Positions 36,490 through 50,300 of a stretch of DNA of 64,000 nt are shown piece by piece. The translations under genes and the position numbers were made by a program. Source of the DNA: Pterois miles (Eukaryota > Chordata > Actinopteri > Perciformes > Scorpaenidae); the NCBI GenBank assembly GCA_947000775.1, contig CAMQGK010000008.1:5358501-5422500 (forward strand). Reading direction: 5' to 3'. Each line of letters begins with the position of its first letter. Positions within the stretch are counted from its first letter, which is position 1. Below the pieces are notes generated by a model. It saw only the letters and a program-made list of their open reading frames with translations. It was not told the origin of the DNA and did not search any database.

Positions 36490-37075
36490 TTGCTACTTTT
36501 ACTGTTTTTCTGTTTCTGCTATTAGTGTAACTGTTTTTATTACCAGTGTTTTTATGTATTTGTTTTAATCTTAACTACAGTGAGGGTAGCCTGCCAAATT
36601 TCATCGTACCTGAGTATAATGATAATATATATTTTTGTCCTTTATTAAAAAATAATAATCATTTGATAACCAGAAAGATGGAACCACATTATGTAAAATA
36701 TAAGAGCTGAATACAACAGCGGGAAAAAAAAGAAGGCGGATTGATAGCAAGATAAGATCAGCATGATAAAAAGAGATGTGTGAAATGGTGAAATGGATGG
36801 TATGGTTCGATATCACTATGACTACTGCCTAATTTGAGGACGAAACCACAGTAAAATACTTCCTTTTGACATTTCACCACAATCCCCGCTGAACCTCAAG
36901 TGTTATTTCAGGCTCTTTTTCCTCTCTTTCTCCCTTCAGGGAGCGAACGCTGACAGCACAGACGATCATCTCCCTGCAGGTCTCGCAAGTCCCAGAGGAG
37001 GAAACACAGCCAATGTCAGTCAGGAGATCCTCACATGACTTAGACTCATGTCAAGGCAATACAGACAATGCCTAA
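34067..37075 (+). CDS. orphan class A GPCR (odorant receptor 131-2 / GPR148-like), two-exon model, 358 aa
   Basis: Seven-transmembrane receptor of the plasma membrane; ligand unknown. Exons 34067-35007 and 36940-37075. An in-frame TGA 9 bases upstream fixes the start. Features seen: N-glycosylation sequons at N4 and N5, seven hydrophobic segments between about residues 15 and 275, Cys88-Cys165 as the likely conserved disulfide, DRY at 112-114 followed by CAVCHPMRY, and PVVYGLRKEE (269-278) after TM7. The segments CRTIALHGTQL and APVVYGLRKEE recall fish odorant receptor 131-2 proteins. The tail CCSRY (289-293) could be palmitoylated. Odd points: TM2 lacks the usual Asp, TM7 has APVVY instead of NPxxY, and TM6 lacks CWxP. 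The coding region is much richer in GC than its flanks. Family placement between OR131-2 and GPR148 is uncertain. Confidence 0.85.
35990..36486. repeat. T-rich minisatellite followed by (TA)n in the GPCR intron
   Basis: 35990-36417 is built of TTTCTATATTTTTATTT-like units, and 36418-36486 is an uninterrupted TA run of about 34 units. The Phe/Ile/Tyr-rich frames here are artefacts. Confidence 0.9.
36940..37075 (+). CDS. terminal coding exon of the GPCR (inferred)
   Basis: A pyrimidine-rich tract ending TCCCTTCAG precedes an open segment of 45 codons ending in TAA. It is phase-matched to the donor CG/GTACGT at 35007/35008, restoring Arg314 and continuing ERTLTAQTIISLQVSQ, then an acidic stretch and SVRRSSHDLDS. 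This would give a longer cytoplasmic tail with several Ser/Thr, including RRSS, a possible basophilic-kinase site. An AATAAA lies at 37713-37718. It is inferred from splice signals alone. Confidence 0.55.
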
Positions 37076-37860
37076 TGGGAAAAATCAGGTCAATGTCAGG
37101 ACTCCTGGCCTCATTTGGACATTGAACATTTGAATAACAGCTCAGGTCTTAAGGGAACTAAAGGAGCCACCTTGGGCATTATGATCCCGTGAGGTTTCTT
37201 CCTCTGGTTGTGCATCATCGTCACACCAAAATCAGCATGTCGCTCCATTTGTGACCTTTTGTCAGGGGAGCACATGCAGATTGACATTGGAGCTGGACTA
37301 TGAAGAAGTGGACACTTCTCTTATTGTACATTTTCCTGGCTGGTCCAGGGATTTAAACCTCAAGTCTTCAGGTCACGTCTGACCTCAAAATAACTTGCTT
37401 CCATGTGCTCTTAACCTTGTGGATACTAAATATTAAATTATTCTTGCTGAGAATTAGATGAAAAGATCGATACCACTCTCCAGTATCTATCTGTGTGGGG
37501 ACGGATGGACAGCCAACAACAAAGCTGTTGTGTTGATTATCGATAGAGCAAAAGCAAAAGGTCTGATACAAAAAAATATATCTATCTCACATTAGATCAC
37601 ATTCTGGACACATGAATGCACAGCAGTCATCTTGTTATTTCATTTCAATACAAATAATATCTGTTATTTACCATTAGAGGCACTTCTCACATTTTACCAT
37701 GCATGATTAAGTAATAAACAGAATAGTAACAAGAAATGCCTGATGTGTGGCAGTTTATTTGGTAGTAATTAAATATATTCAGGAGTAAATAAGTCATGGC
37801 ATTTGTCTCCTCTACATATTACATCAGCTGCTCTTAAAAATAATTACCGCCTCACTGTTG

Positions 37861-38450
37861 TATGCCTCCGCCAACCGGTTAGGTTGCAGTTTACATCCAT
37901 GTCTGTCCCAAATCTCATCACTTTATCATTTTATTCTATTACACATTTGTGTGAAATTGTCATAATTAACATGAATTCTTGAGTTATGGCCAAATTACTT
38001 ATTTTGTGAGGTCGCAGTTACCTTGACCTGTCAGTTCATCCTTGAGTCCAAATGGATGTTTCTGGCAAATTTGAAGAAATCAGCCCCCCACCAGTGTTCC
38101 TACTGGGCGGCAGTAGCTCAGTCCGTAAGGACTTGGGTTAGGACGCGGAGGATGCCGGTTCAAGTCCCCCATGGACCAAGACCAACTGGTTGCTGGAGAG
38201 GTGCCAGTTTACCTCTTGGGCACTGCCGAGGTGCCCCTGAGCAAGGCAACTGCTCTGGGCACTTGTCAGGAGCAGCCCCCTCACTCTGACATCTCTCCAT
38301 TGATGCATGTATATGTACTGTGTGAACAACAGAGTGTAAAACTGAATTTCCCCACTGTGGGACTAATAAAGGAATATCTTCTTCTTCTTCATACCGCGTT
38401 CATGAGAATGGGACGGACAGATGGACAACCCAAAAACACAATATCTCTGG
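37861..38450. mobile_element. dispersed repeat (CCTCCGCCAACCGG start) split by a SINE
   Basis: Left half 37861 to about 38104 ends within TTTGAAGAAATCAG. The right half resumes at about 38391 with CGCGTTCATGAGAATGGGAC. In familiar fish copies these two phrases are adjacent. Confidence 0.65.
38105..38390 (+). mobile_element. tRNA-derived SINE, copy 2
   Basis: Same family and orientation as 32737-33075: GGCGGCAGTAGCTCAGTCC head, GGTTCAAGTCCCC B box, ACTGTGGGACTAATAAAGG tail and (CTT)n end. Confidence 0.85.
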
Positions 38451-38493
38451 CTATCAATATCAGCAATTCACCCAATACCAATCTAAGCTTAGA

Positions 38494-38941
38494 TTAAAGG
38501 GGAAAGTCGCCTATTTTTATGCGAATGTCCAATCAGTGTCCCCCTCAAAAACAATTTTCTTGTTGTCTTTGCTTGTACTGCAACTTTATTACCAACAGCG
38601 AAAATGGCATCCCAAAATATGAGTGCAGAGGACGTTACGGGTGAGAACACATTTTAACATGTTATGGCTGACTTATTGGAGCCAGAGTACATTACCGAAA
38701 AAATGTAGGGGAGAGAGGCCAAGACCGTGGCTGCATTAGCTGTGGAAGAGCGCATGGACGGCGGGGACCCTCCAGGTGCCAGAAGCTCATGCACAATGTA
38801 TTCTGGTACATGTAGGCACTGCCAGGAGAACTCAGATTTCTGGGTCAATACAGTATGCTATGCACAGGATTTTATTGCTTCAACATTTACAAACAACACT
38901 GATTGGACATCCTCATAAAAGGTGGTGAGTTTTCCCTTTAA
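38494..38941. mobile_element. MITE with TTAAAGGGGAAA ends
   Basis: Left TTAAAGGGGAAAGTC and right GAGTTTTCCCTTTAA are imperfect inverse copies. The interior has no coding potential I trust. Confidence 0.55.
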
Positions 38942-40982
38942 AGAAGCAGGAAACAGCTAGCTTAAAAAGGCAGGAAATGTGCACGTTTTCAGATTGCTTT
39001 GCCTACTTGCAGCTCTGAAATTCACAATTTCACCAACTATTAATTCTGCTTTTCTGTTTTTGTGTGGAGCAAATAACAGATATGAGCCTTGCAATTGCTG
39101 GTAGGTGGATTCTGTTAGCTAGCTTTGTTAGGCTAGCTGTTTTCCCATTTCAAGCATGGCTTCTAGTCTTTATGCTAAGCTAAGCTAACAGTATCCTGGC
39201 TATAGCTTAACATTTGATAGACAACCATAAGAATGATACTATAATCTATTGTCTAATCTAGCTATCAGACATTTACGTGAACAAACATATTTCCCAAAAT
39301 GCTAAATCCTGACTTTCTCTAAGCAACGCTGGTTTGATTTAAACTACCACTGAATGCTTCCTCTCTTAATTTACCACCATTGTACAATCAGTAGGAAGTG
39401 TTAGTAGGCAAAGCGAGACTGTCGGTTTGGTTGACCTGCTGCATAGTTGCTGCTGAGCTCGTCAGTTTTTAGTCAGACGGAGGAACACAAGTCGGGAAAT
39501 TCTCAACGTTTTAACCACAGGGCTCGTGAGGCGCTGGCACAGCCCTCAGCATCTTTCAGTCTCGCACCCACGGCAGAAACACTTGTCAAGTCATCGTGTA
39601 TGTATGAGCAGGAGGGGGTTCCTGTTTTTATATCAAAAGCAGCACAAATAAGCTGCAGCAGCTATCTGGTGGCAAAGCGCTCACTGACTTTCCTGTAAGC
39701 GTTAATGCCCTGGAAGAGCCTGGGGCCGCAGAAGTGAAAGCTAAGTTGCAGGTCGTTATGTATACAACAGAAACAGGAAGTGAGTTTCGGGGGAAGGGGA
39801 GTAAAAATGCTTTTTTGCTGAGCTACAATATTTATTTGTTATTTGAAGAAACCAGAAAAACAGTGTAGTTTGGCCTGTTAATGACCACATTCATAGATAT
39901 GACTGAATATTTAGAGAATCTGAACAGAACAGTTGTATTGAGACTCTACACAGGTTTAACAAACGGTGTGTTTGATGACAGAAAGATATCAGCAGAAATA
40001 AATTTAATTTGTCGCTCACACTGGTGCAAGCCAAGACAGATAAATGGATAGACAGATGGAGAGATACTTTATTTACTTATTTATATCAATAGGAAAGTGT
40101 GTTGTTGAACCAAAAAGCTCAATGTAGATCCGCACAAACCCCAACTGGCATGTGATCACATCATACTAAAGCAGTATTGTTCGTACAAGTTACAGAGAGG
40201 TGAGTGTGCAGACCTAATTTAAGCTTTATGAATGCTTTGACACAGCAGATTAAAACACCATCGAGTGCATTTACTGTACAAGAAATTATTTCTTAAAAGT
40301 ATCAGGTATGCAGACTGATGGTTTATTTTCTATATTACAGTTAATGATGCCTGCTACCTTTAGCTGAGAAAATAAACTCGCACTGTGGATGGCCGCTAGT
40401 CGAGTTTAACTCTGAACAGCATCTGCCAACCAGTTTCCAAGGCATTTCGTTCCTGGCATTAATATTTCTGTGATGAGCACCAAGTAACATGCAGAAAGGC
40501 TTTAAAGAACATAAACACCACACCATTACTGTATATACATTTGATCGCCTGCCATATAACTGTATAAATCAAAGAAGAAATCATTTACCTTTGTGTATAA
40601 ATTAAAACCACTAAAAACAGATTAATTTAAAGCTTCTAACTGGCCTTTTTACCTCAAAGATGCACTGACATTTCTTTTTCCATCAAAAATAACACCACAA
40701 CCTAATATTTCAACAGATTAAATGATGAGATCATTCAATCAGATAGTTATGAAGGCTGAGATACAAAGTAAATGCTGCATTTAAAAGCTCCACGCACACA
40801 TCGGAGACATTCTGTCAGCAGCTGCTTTAGATGCATTCAGGGCGGAATAATTTGTGGGAATACAGATTTTTCTGTTCGATTGATTCATTTTAATTCATTC
40901 TTATTTTGTATAGATTAAAACTCAAGCTCAAATTGAGACTTCCAGCCCAAGGTCTAGAGGTCTTGAGTCTGAATTAAATAAG

Positions 40983-41100
40983 AGGTGGCTGTAGCTCAGT
41001 GGGTAGAGTGAGGTTGACGGTTTGATCCCTGGCTCCTACTGTGTCCCCTACTGAGACCCTGAACCATACCCGTGACAGAAAAACACTTTAACAAAGACAC
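40983..41100 (+). mobile_element. SINE fragment of a second tRNA-derived family
   Basis: GGCTGTAGCTCAGTGGGTAG (A box) and GGTTTGATCCCTGGCTCC (B box) in the usual spacing; the tail is degraded. Confidence 0.6.
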
Positions 41101-41356
41101 ACAATTTGATTGTGATCAAAACAACACCATGCAACAGAACAAAAACTTTCTGATTTCTGTGTAGAAACGACGAATCATTCAGCCCGAAGTGCAACAAAGC
41201 AGGTATGTGGGTACCGGTGTGTGATGGAGCATGATAATAAATGTTGTTTAAGTGCGAAACGACTTGGCATACATTACCCTGAACCTGGTTAGAGATGCAG
41301 AACAGTGAAAAAAAAAAAATACAACCAAATGTGAAGATATGGGGAATGTGGTGCGT

Positions 41357-44300
41357 TTAGAAACCCAGAGGGTGAGGAGCCACCACTCCTCCGGTCTCCA
41401 CCACGGCTGCAGAGATGGCTCGCATGTTCTTGAAGAGCTGTCTGGACTGGCTGGAGCGCAGAGACTTGATGTCCTGCATGACCCTGTCATACGCCTGAGG
41501 GACAAAGGGAGTGTTAAATCAATGTAATTTGTTTCATCTCCAAGATATGTTGGGCAGCGAGGCTTGAGACAAGACAGACTTGTTGAATGTAGTAAACTGG
41601 TGGATTTTCATGACATCGGACCATTTCACAACTGTGGAGGCATTTTAGATTCAAGCTGGATAAGGTGACGCCGTTTGCTGACTTTGTTAAATACATTCGA
41701 TTGCCATCCAGGTGAGGCAACAGCGTTGTACTTTAATTAATCAATAATCAATTATTTTATTTTGAGATTGTTCAAACTTGACTTTTATGAAAGTGAGAGC
41801 TGCAGTATGACTATAGTAGTGTTGCACGGTATACCAATACTAGAAAGCTAATGCAATACCCTGCTATTAAAGACAGTACCCCGTTAAAATACCAACGATA
41901 AATGCCCCATTTATTAGAAACAATACTTTAAGAATTACAGTATTTTAATAAGAGCTGTAGGCTATTTCCGATAAGTTGCATCAATGTGCGACAGCAGGGC
42001 AGTACCACTCTCCGCCTGAATTTTTAATGCTGAGCCAGTGGGGGCGCTGTTTTACCGAAAAAAAAGTCTTATTAAACGATCATTAATAAGCAATATCTGG
42101 TTCCAAATATAAAGTTAACTATGACATCAAATTAACTCAAGTATAGGGGCATAATATTACTGAATAAAATGTAAGTTGTTTTAATTAAAACATTTTACAT
42201 TTTTAATTAATAAAAAATATGAATTAGTAATTACATGTTCTGTCATTTATTATTTCATTACTTTTCCTATTTTTGTCGTTTTTAGGGTTTTGCTGCAGTA
42301 AAAGGGTATTGTATTAAAGTCATAATTCTGCTATCGTGACAACACTAACTGAAAGTTGTGACTGTATATAAAGATGGACGACGCGTCTCCACTTTCTCCC
42401 ACTGTACAGAAGTCAAGCCAAAATATTTCAATACGGAAGCTGCCATCTTGAGATGCTGATGTCAGTCGGAGCCAGCGTCTGTGCAGTAGTGATCGGGGCG
42501 GTGGGGTCACGGTATCGAAGCCACCCGCCTGAACCAAACGCCAGCCGAGCACGGCCGAAGCTTCTCAGTGAGAGACTCTCAGATGCCAATCATGACGTTT
42601 CACTGCCTTTTTATAGCATCAGATAACTAATTAAAACCAAACTTATCTCGAACATACATCAGTTTGATAAGAACTACCTAACATGATTGAAACCATCTTT
42701 GGTAAAAATGTATTTGACGTGTAATTTGACTTGTGGGATTTATGATCTATACTGCAGCCAGCCACCATGGGGCCATCCAGATGTTTTGGCTTCACTTTTG
42801 GGGAAGTGTCATGTTGTCCAGCTTTATATACGATCTACAGTTTGTACCAATATGGTTGACATTTTATTTCTAAATACATTGATTTCCTTTAGACTAATAG
42901 TTCCGTGTTTTGGGTAATATGCCTATTTGCTTTCTTGCCAAGGGTTAGATGTGAAAATGGATAAATACTCTGCCCAATAAATCTGAATCTACAGCCTGGA
43001 GACGGCTAACTTAAGGGGAATGGCTAGCTTGGCTCTGTCCAGGCTGGGTCATAATATTTTTTATAGTATCTCGTTTTATGTTGTGGAATATATCTCTCAC
43101 TCCCAGATAAATGCAGCATATTCCAGTTTAAAATTAAGGGTTTAAATCTGGCAAAATTATCCTAATTATTATATGTTAGTATTAAAAGAGCTTTAGAATA
43201 TAAGCTAATTATGTAGCTCCACACTTTTTTGTTAAACATTTACTATAAAATACTACATTCATCTTAATTATAAGATCAAATCTCACCATACTGACGACTG
43301 TGCCAGTATTTCTGGATCTTACCTCCACACACCAGGTTTCGCACAGCATCTTCTCATGCTGAGCTGAGGCGCTGCCCTGACTCAGAGAGCGTGAAGCTCT
43401 GCAGACAGACGAAAAAAAAAAAAAACACAGAAAAGGTCTCTTTAGGCTGCGTAGGAGTTTCTAGGTGGAATAAAAGTAGACCAGAGAGAAGGTGAGTGGG
43501 AGAATGAAGCAAGAAAGGGAGTGAAAGACTGAAATGGGGACAGAGAGAGAGACAGAAAAACATTTATTGTCTCTCGTCCTGGCTGCGTACCTGGAGAGGA
43601 CCACCACCATGGAGTAGAGGTCGATGGCGCCGTCTGCGACTCTCTTCAGGACAAACTGTTCATCTGCACCAGAAGAAGTCAAGTTAAACAATAGGATTTC
43701 TTTGTTTTTCGTTTTTTTTTTTTTTTCTTTAGAAGAGGCATTCCTAATGTCTGAAATGACTATCTCTAGCAGACCTGTACCAGTTAGGGATTTTTTTCAA
43801 ACACCCACAGGGTTTTCTCTCAACTTCACACACTCACCAATGATCTTCTTGCCGTGTTTGATCAGCAGCTCCTCGATGACCGCTCCAAACTGTTCGATGG
43901 CTTTAGTGGTCTAGAAATCAAATGTAAATCAATAATTCAAGGCAACAAAGCAGAAAAATCCCATATCATATCTAGCAAAGTTAAAGCAAAAAAAAACTGC
44001 ATACAATGGAAAATGTATTACATGCAAGAAATGGTTTAACGCACCAGTTCGCCGCTGTGTGCCAGCTCAGGATGTACAGTTCCCTGCAGTGTCAGGCCTG
44101 TGCTCAAACCTGCCTTCCTACAAACACAACATAAGAAGAAGGCAGTGATATAACAAACATGGCTGAGGATGTGCAAATACACCATTTTCTACACCATGCC
44201 ATGTGGTGAAAATTGCAGGAGGTGCAGTCCTTCATCTGTGTCTACTGGATCTGTATAGCATCAGTATTACTGTGAAGCATTTAAGTCCCTTTTCAACTGC

Positions 44301-47300
44301 AGGAACTTTCCCCAAGGACTAGGACCCTTATGAGGAACTCATCGTGTTTCAACCGCAGGGACCAGGGTCTAAATTACTGCTAATTAATGTCGTAACCACC
44401 CAAAGTAGATGTGCCACAAACTACATGCTACCGTAGAAACTCCAAGTCCGTATGATATCAGCCTTGTTTTAAGAAATACATGTTTTATTCGTGATGTCAT
44501 GGAGAAATACAACACTGCCCACAATCCTTATGGTACATGTCCACAGGGGCGTATTTTACCGTGAGGGATCACCTTGGCTCCAAGAATTGGATGCCTAATG
44601 GGCTGCCAATAGATACAAGGTGCTCGGCACCCGATTGGATGAATGCCGGAAACTGGCAACAAAATGGCGGCTCATTTGGAACTTTTTGGCACTTATATCA
44701 CGGAAATAGTTCACCAAAATGTGTTTCTGAAAATGTTATGCAAGAATTAAGCCATGCAGATGTTGAATCGCTTTTTTTTTTTAAATCAACAACGCTTAGT
44801 TTAAAAATTTCTCAGGAGTTTCCAGAGGCAGCGAGTCGTGTCAGACGCCTGTGATTTGCATAAAGTAGACTAGACCTCAACTTAATGCAAATGAGGCGCA
44901 GCCAACGTGACGCCCCATCTCTCGAATCGCACTGCTGCCATGCTACCAGAATGAATTGCACAGCTGCTGATTTGGACAATGAATGGTAAGCATAGAAAGG
45001 ACGAAGGCTATGGGCATGTACTGTAAGTGTACCAGCACCATCTCTGATTGGTGGAGCTCACTGTTAATCGAAATGTGTGCCGTATCAGCAAATGGCTAGT
45101 AAGGTACGTGTTGCTCCGTGGTCTGCTCAACCGAGCCAAGATGGCAGCTCGTTCTGAAAATTTCTCTATTACAGGAATAATTCACCAAAATGTGTTTCTG
45201 AAAACATTTGAGGTGTGAAATAAGGCATGCAGTCACTGAATCTGTCTTCATTTTAGACGACAAAAGTTAGTTTAAACATTTTTGGAGTTTCCAGAGGTAG
45301 CAAGTTGATTCGCAATGGTTTATGGGATGAGTACTTCCTCATCTTAGTACAGTCAGTACTCTTAAAATAATTATGTACAGTCTTGTACTTGTGCCTTTTT
45401 TCTGTTTTCCAATTTTTGCTCCGAATCAAATATTTTATGGTCACAATTCATCTCGTAGTTTGCTCACTTAAAACTCTGGGTGGGTGGCCAATGTTGAGCT
45501 CTATAGTGTACATGAAGTATTTATCACAGGTTTATTAAAACAGGTCAACATTTCTGCAAGAAAAACAATTCTAGTCTGTGAGGTTGAAATTACCCAGTCA
45601 ACACTACAATTACTGGAACATACTTTGAAAAACTGTGTTAGAGGACAAAGGGGATACAGAAACATGAGGACAAATTAGCTACAGCGATAATAAGATGAGC
45701 CTTTTGTCTGCACAGTAACAGCACTCAAACAAGAGCCTGAGTGCAGGAAACTGTGATTGTGTGGTGGCTGTGTTTCACTTCACAGGGAAAATTGAAGGAG
45801 GAAATAGATTAAAAAGTACATTTAATTCCCGGAAATGTGACATTTGTACTAATGGACAAGATAACTCCTATCACCTAATGATCTAACAAATTAGCTGTTT
45901 CTGCTCAGGCATCAGCTGCAACTGTAAAGCAACGTGATGATGGATTTCCACTTAAATCAATAAATTGCCTCATGCATTGTGCATGTATTGCAAGGGGAGT
46001 CCCCCGCCCACCATCAGCTATAGCAGTTTAGCACTTCCTGTACCCCAGACAGGAGGACACAAAGAGTGTGAAGTGAGTGTGAGACTCAACCTTTTGGCTC
46101 TCTTAGTGATTTCTCCTGCGAGCAGCCCGGCATTGCCGATGGGGTTCTTCAGGGCCTTCTGTAAGCTCTTCAGCTGGTTACCGGCATTCTGGAGGGACAC
46201 GCGTGATTTAGCTCTTAATTTAGCAATGACTACTGCTTTTCTCAATCATAATCTTACTATGAGTGATGATGGAAGCACACATGAACACAAAGTGAAAAAA
46301 AAAATGGGTTGATGTAGGATGAGACATGTAATGGTTTATGAATACAAAATGCTGCAATCTCATCTAATCTCATCTACTTTGCTTTAAAGGAATACTTCAC
46401 CAACAAAATTACCATTTGTATATCAATTACGCTTCCTGTGTTACCTTAAGTAAATGGGGATCATGTTTAACAAGAGCAAAACTATATAAAATCATCCGTT
46501 TACAAATTCTCACATAACTTATGCAGTATTACCTTAGCCTTGTTTATCCATAAACACATGCATCTTTGATAAAACTAAAACTACTTAAAACACTTTGGAC
46601 TCGTCTGGACGTAGCGTGCCTGTGCAAGCGTGAGACTACACTAACTTATGGTTTCCATGCGCTCTCTTTCCTCACTGTAGAGCAGAAATCGTTCCCCCTC
46701 TGCCATCATGGAGGCTCTTCCAGCCCCTTAAACTAACCTCGAGGGGCGAGGAGAGAGGCAGCTTCTGGAGGAATTTAAAGTGGGGAGACACAGGTGTATC
46801 CTCCACAAAAGTCTTTTATTTCGTGGCGTGACATGTAAATGCCGCACCTCCACGTGTGGCACACAGTTTGAAGCAACTGACGTGTTTACAACTGGCGCTA
46901 TGGAACCAAGGATTTCTCAGCTTAGGCTCCTCCATCTTTCCTCACATCTCTCTCGCTGAGAGGAAGAGACGCAAATAAGTAGTTGTAAATGGATGTTTTA
47001 ACGGTTTTGCTATTGTTAAACACAGCCTCCATTTATTTCAATTCATCAAGACGGTGTTTTTTTATTCTCTGCTACCGTGGAGGCAACCATTTCGTAAGTG
47101 AAGTGTTCCTTTAAGAGGACAAAGAAATCGACAAGGCACTGAGTGTTAAGAAACACAGGCGTAACACAGATCCTTGGTCTAAAAGAATTATAAGGAAGTT
47201 GCTTCATGATCACCCATTTGTATTCAAGACTATATGACAAGAAGCAAGCAGAAATCACTTCCTCTCTGCAGATCATCTGTACTTTTCCACATACACACAC

Positions 47301-50300
47301 ATGCTCAGATCATTGAGTCAGCCAAGTCTGAAAAAAATCAAACAAAGCTTTCATTTTACCTGGAAGCCATTGAGGGCCACAAAGAGCCTCAGGATGTCGT
47401 TGGTGCCCTCGAAGATACGGAAAATTCTGAGATCCCTCATCACTCTCTCCACTCCAGAGTCCTGCAGAAACACACAGAAGGATGACGACCTTCAGTTCGG
47501 ACTCTGGGAGTATTGGCTACTTTCTTTTTCAACTAAATCCTACCCAGAATAAAAAAACACATATAGCCCATAATTTACTACTACGGATGTACTGAATTTA
47601 ACTTTTATCGCTAAATCTTTGTAAAACCACACCATGTTTGTGTTTGCATACTGAGCAGCCAACATGAGGCTGTGTTATCTATCTGATCTTACACATACAT
47701 AGGACATTTTGATCTCTCACAAGTTCAAATCGGGTAGTGAAAACCACCTGCAAACAGGAACAGAGACCGTCAATATTCATTTCTCCATTTTGGAATTCTG
47801 TATGTGCATGTTACGGTTCATATTTTTAGGCAGCAGGCAGTGTATTTTGTACAGAAGAGCAGACATGGAAATGTACAGGGCACCACTTCTGACTTGAATT
47901 CCTTGGTAAAATGAAACACTGAGTCAAAATGTGCACTGTGAGCAGAACTACTCACAGTCTGGCGATGAATGTTTTCCCCCTCTTCCATTTAGAAAGCTCA
48001 CACCCAACAACTAATGTCACAAGTTGTAGAAACACGAAGAATTGTATACAGTATATCTGGCTTTATCTTAATTATTAAAAATTCTTTTATTAAGAAGGAT
48101 GTGGGGCGTTGTCCTCCCTGTATTGTTTTGTTTAAGGGATGAAAGAGACCAAAAAAAAAAAAAAGGAAATGGAACATGGATCACTATGTGAGCTGTTGCT
48201 GTGGCGTATCTACATCTTTTCCAATAAAAATATTACTAAAAAAAAGAAACACAAAGGGAAATGAAACACATATAATAAGTGTATTTGTGAAGCTTAAAAT
48301 TCTGTTGAGATTTTTGTCAACTCTCTAGGCATTTGTGGGATTGTAAACTGTACTATTAAACTAAATTGATTTAAATTGTACAGGGTATTTTGTCCACCCC
48401 ATGTAAGTGCTCAAGTATAATTTGCACCAAATTTGCCACCTGTTCCAGCAGTTAGTACAGTACTTTAGAATGTGAACTTTCCACTGTATTGAAAGCCTGG
48501 CAGAGCAGCACGTCTGCAAGCAGCATTATTGTTTATACAACTTCACTTCGCCCCCATATCCTAAGCTAGCTTGTACTGTCTATTCTTATAAACCTCTTAG
48601 CTGTTTTTTTTTTTTTACTTGAAGAAGCCATCATTGTGGTATGTGTGTGTTCTGAGCGTGAGCTTTGATACGAAGCGGCTATGACTCAAGACCACACCGG
48701 CAGTGTGTACGAGACATCTGCCTCAGCTACACAAATAAATGTGTAGTGGTTGTTTGAAGCTTGAAGTTTGTTTATAGACCTTTTATTGCTGGCTGATTTC
48801 ATAATCACTGATAAGCTGATTAATATAAAAGGAAATGCTGTTACTGATCTTTGCAGGGCTAATGTAGAAATTATCTAAAGTGAATATGATGAGTTCAAGG
48901 TAAATGGTAATGTGGTAATAGATAACACACAGAGAGTGAGGCAGAGCAGGAAAAACAGTGACTTTTGCAGCAAATAATACCAGTAAAAACAGTATGATTT
49001 ATTGGAAAAGGAACTGTGGCCTCAAGAAATAAACCGCAAACTAAAAGTCCATTTTGCATATTGTCATAAAGACTAGGCAAATTGACTGCTAATGCCAAAT
49101 TCGTACCAGAGTAGTAAGAGAGATCATGTGACATGTTGACCTATATTACAAAGAATGTCTTCCCACCTAAAACATATGACCACGCCTCCCAGCTGCAAGA
49201 AAAAGGTATTTATTGCAATGAGCTGTACTCCGCCGCTGCCTGGTGTGAATTTGGCATAACAGATTAATAAATAACTGTTTGAATGGATCTTTCAAAGGCG
49301 GAGCAGTTTGCTCTACAATGTAGAAAAAGAGGAACAGGAGACTGAAAACACCACGTAATTGGCATTACTTCTTGTTTACATGTTTACTCGTCTGCTGCTC
49401 CTTAACCACTAAAACTTACAGAAAAAGTGCTTCTCTAGTCCCAATATCGACACCGCGGGCACATAGTGCTGGCTGATAGTGTGAACGAAAGCAGTACACA
49501 AGTAGTACCCAGTGTCATGTTTGTGTTTGACCAGCAAACAGTGTGAGCACCACAACCTACGCCTTAATAGTTTGGAGCCAGCACCTGTGGCTCAGGAACT
49601 ATTTAAACCCTGGTTCTTGTGGTCAAAATACTAAGAGATATGATAAGATATTCCTTTATTAGTCCCACAGTGGGGAAATTTGCAGTGTATAGGAGCAAAG
49701 TGGATAGTGCAAAAACAGAAGCTAAATAGAAATAAAATATGACAATTTAAATAGAAGGGAATATAAAAAATAGGAACAATATAAACAAGTTGAAATGTTA
49801 CAAATAGGAGCAGTATATACAGTATTGACAGTTGCAAAAGTGGGGAAAAAAGCTACTGCTCAGTCATTGTAATGAAGTTTCTAGTTCCTGGTTAAATTAT
49901 TAGGTTTCTAAAAAAGTCTGTGGGTTCTTGGAAAAGTTCCTGCAGTGAAAATGGGCTGTTCTATACACAGAGAGGGATTTTTTTGGGGAGTAAAGTGCAC
50001 GAACTATTAAGACTTAAGTTTCTTAGTTCCCTTCTGGAAAAGTTCCTGGCCCTTCTCTATCCAAAGGAGGTACTTTTTGGGGTAGGAAGTATGGTGCAGA
50101 CAATGCTGACCTTCGTCCCACTAGTCAAAACCCAGGTCAAGTTCCTGTGTTCATAAAAAGTTCCTTGGTTCTGGAAAAAAGGTTAAAATTTTGCAGGGTA
50201 TTCTCTCATCTCTGCTTATAGTTTCTCACCTAAAACAAATTTCACATTTCTACTGTGACATTGTGAACTACTTGTTTCATTAACCTGTTACAGGCTACAT

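Larger units (their letters stand above)
37076..41356. other. intergenic, repeat-rich, no gene recognised
   Basis: Between the GPCR and acadvl, which converge here. Holds the nested SINE insertion, two MITE pieces and a second SINE family fragment. An 83-codon frame at 39447-39698 has no recognisable homology. Confidence 0.5.

Noticed and set aside
36258..36530. Hydrophobic 90-codon protein
   Set aside because: The frame is produced by T-rich and TA repeats and lies in the inferred GPCR intron.
39447..39698. 83-codon plus-strand frame
   Set aside because: No homology recognised, and it lies in repeat-rich DNA between convergent genes.
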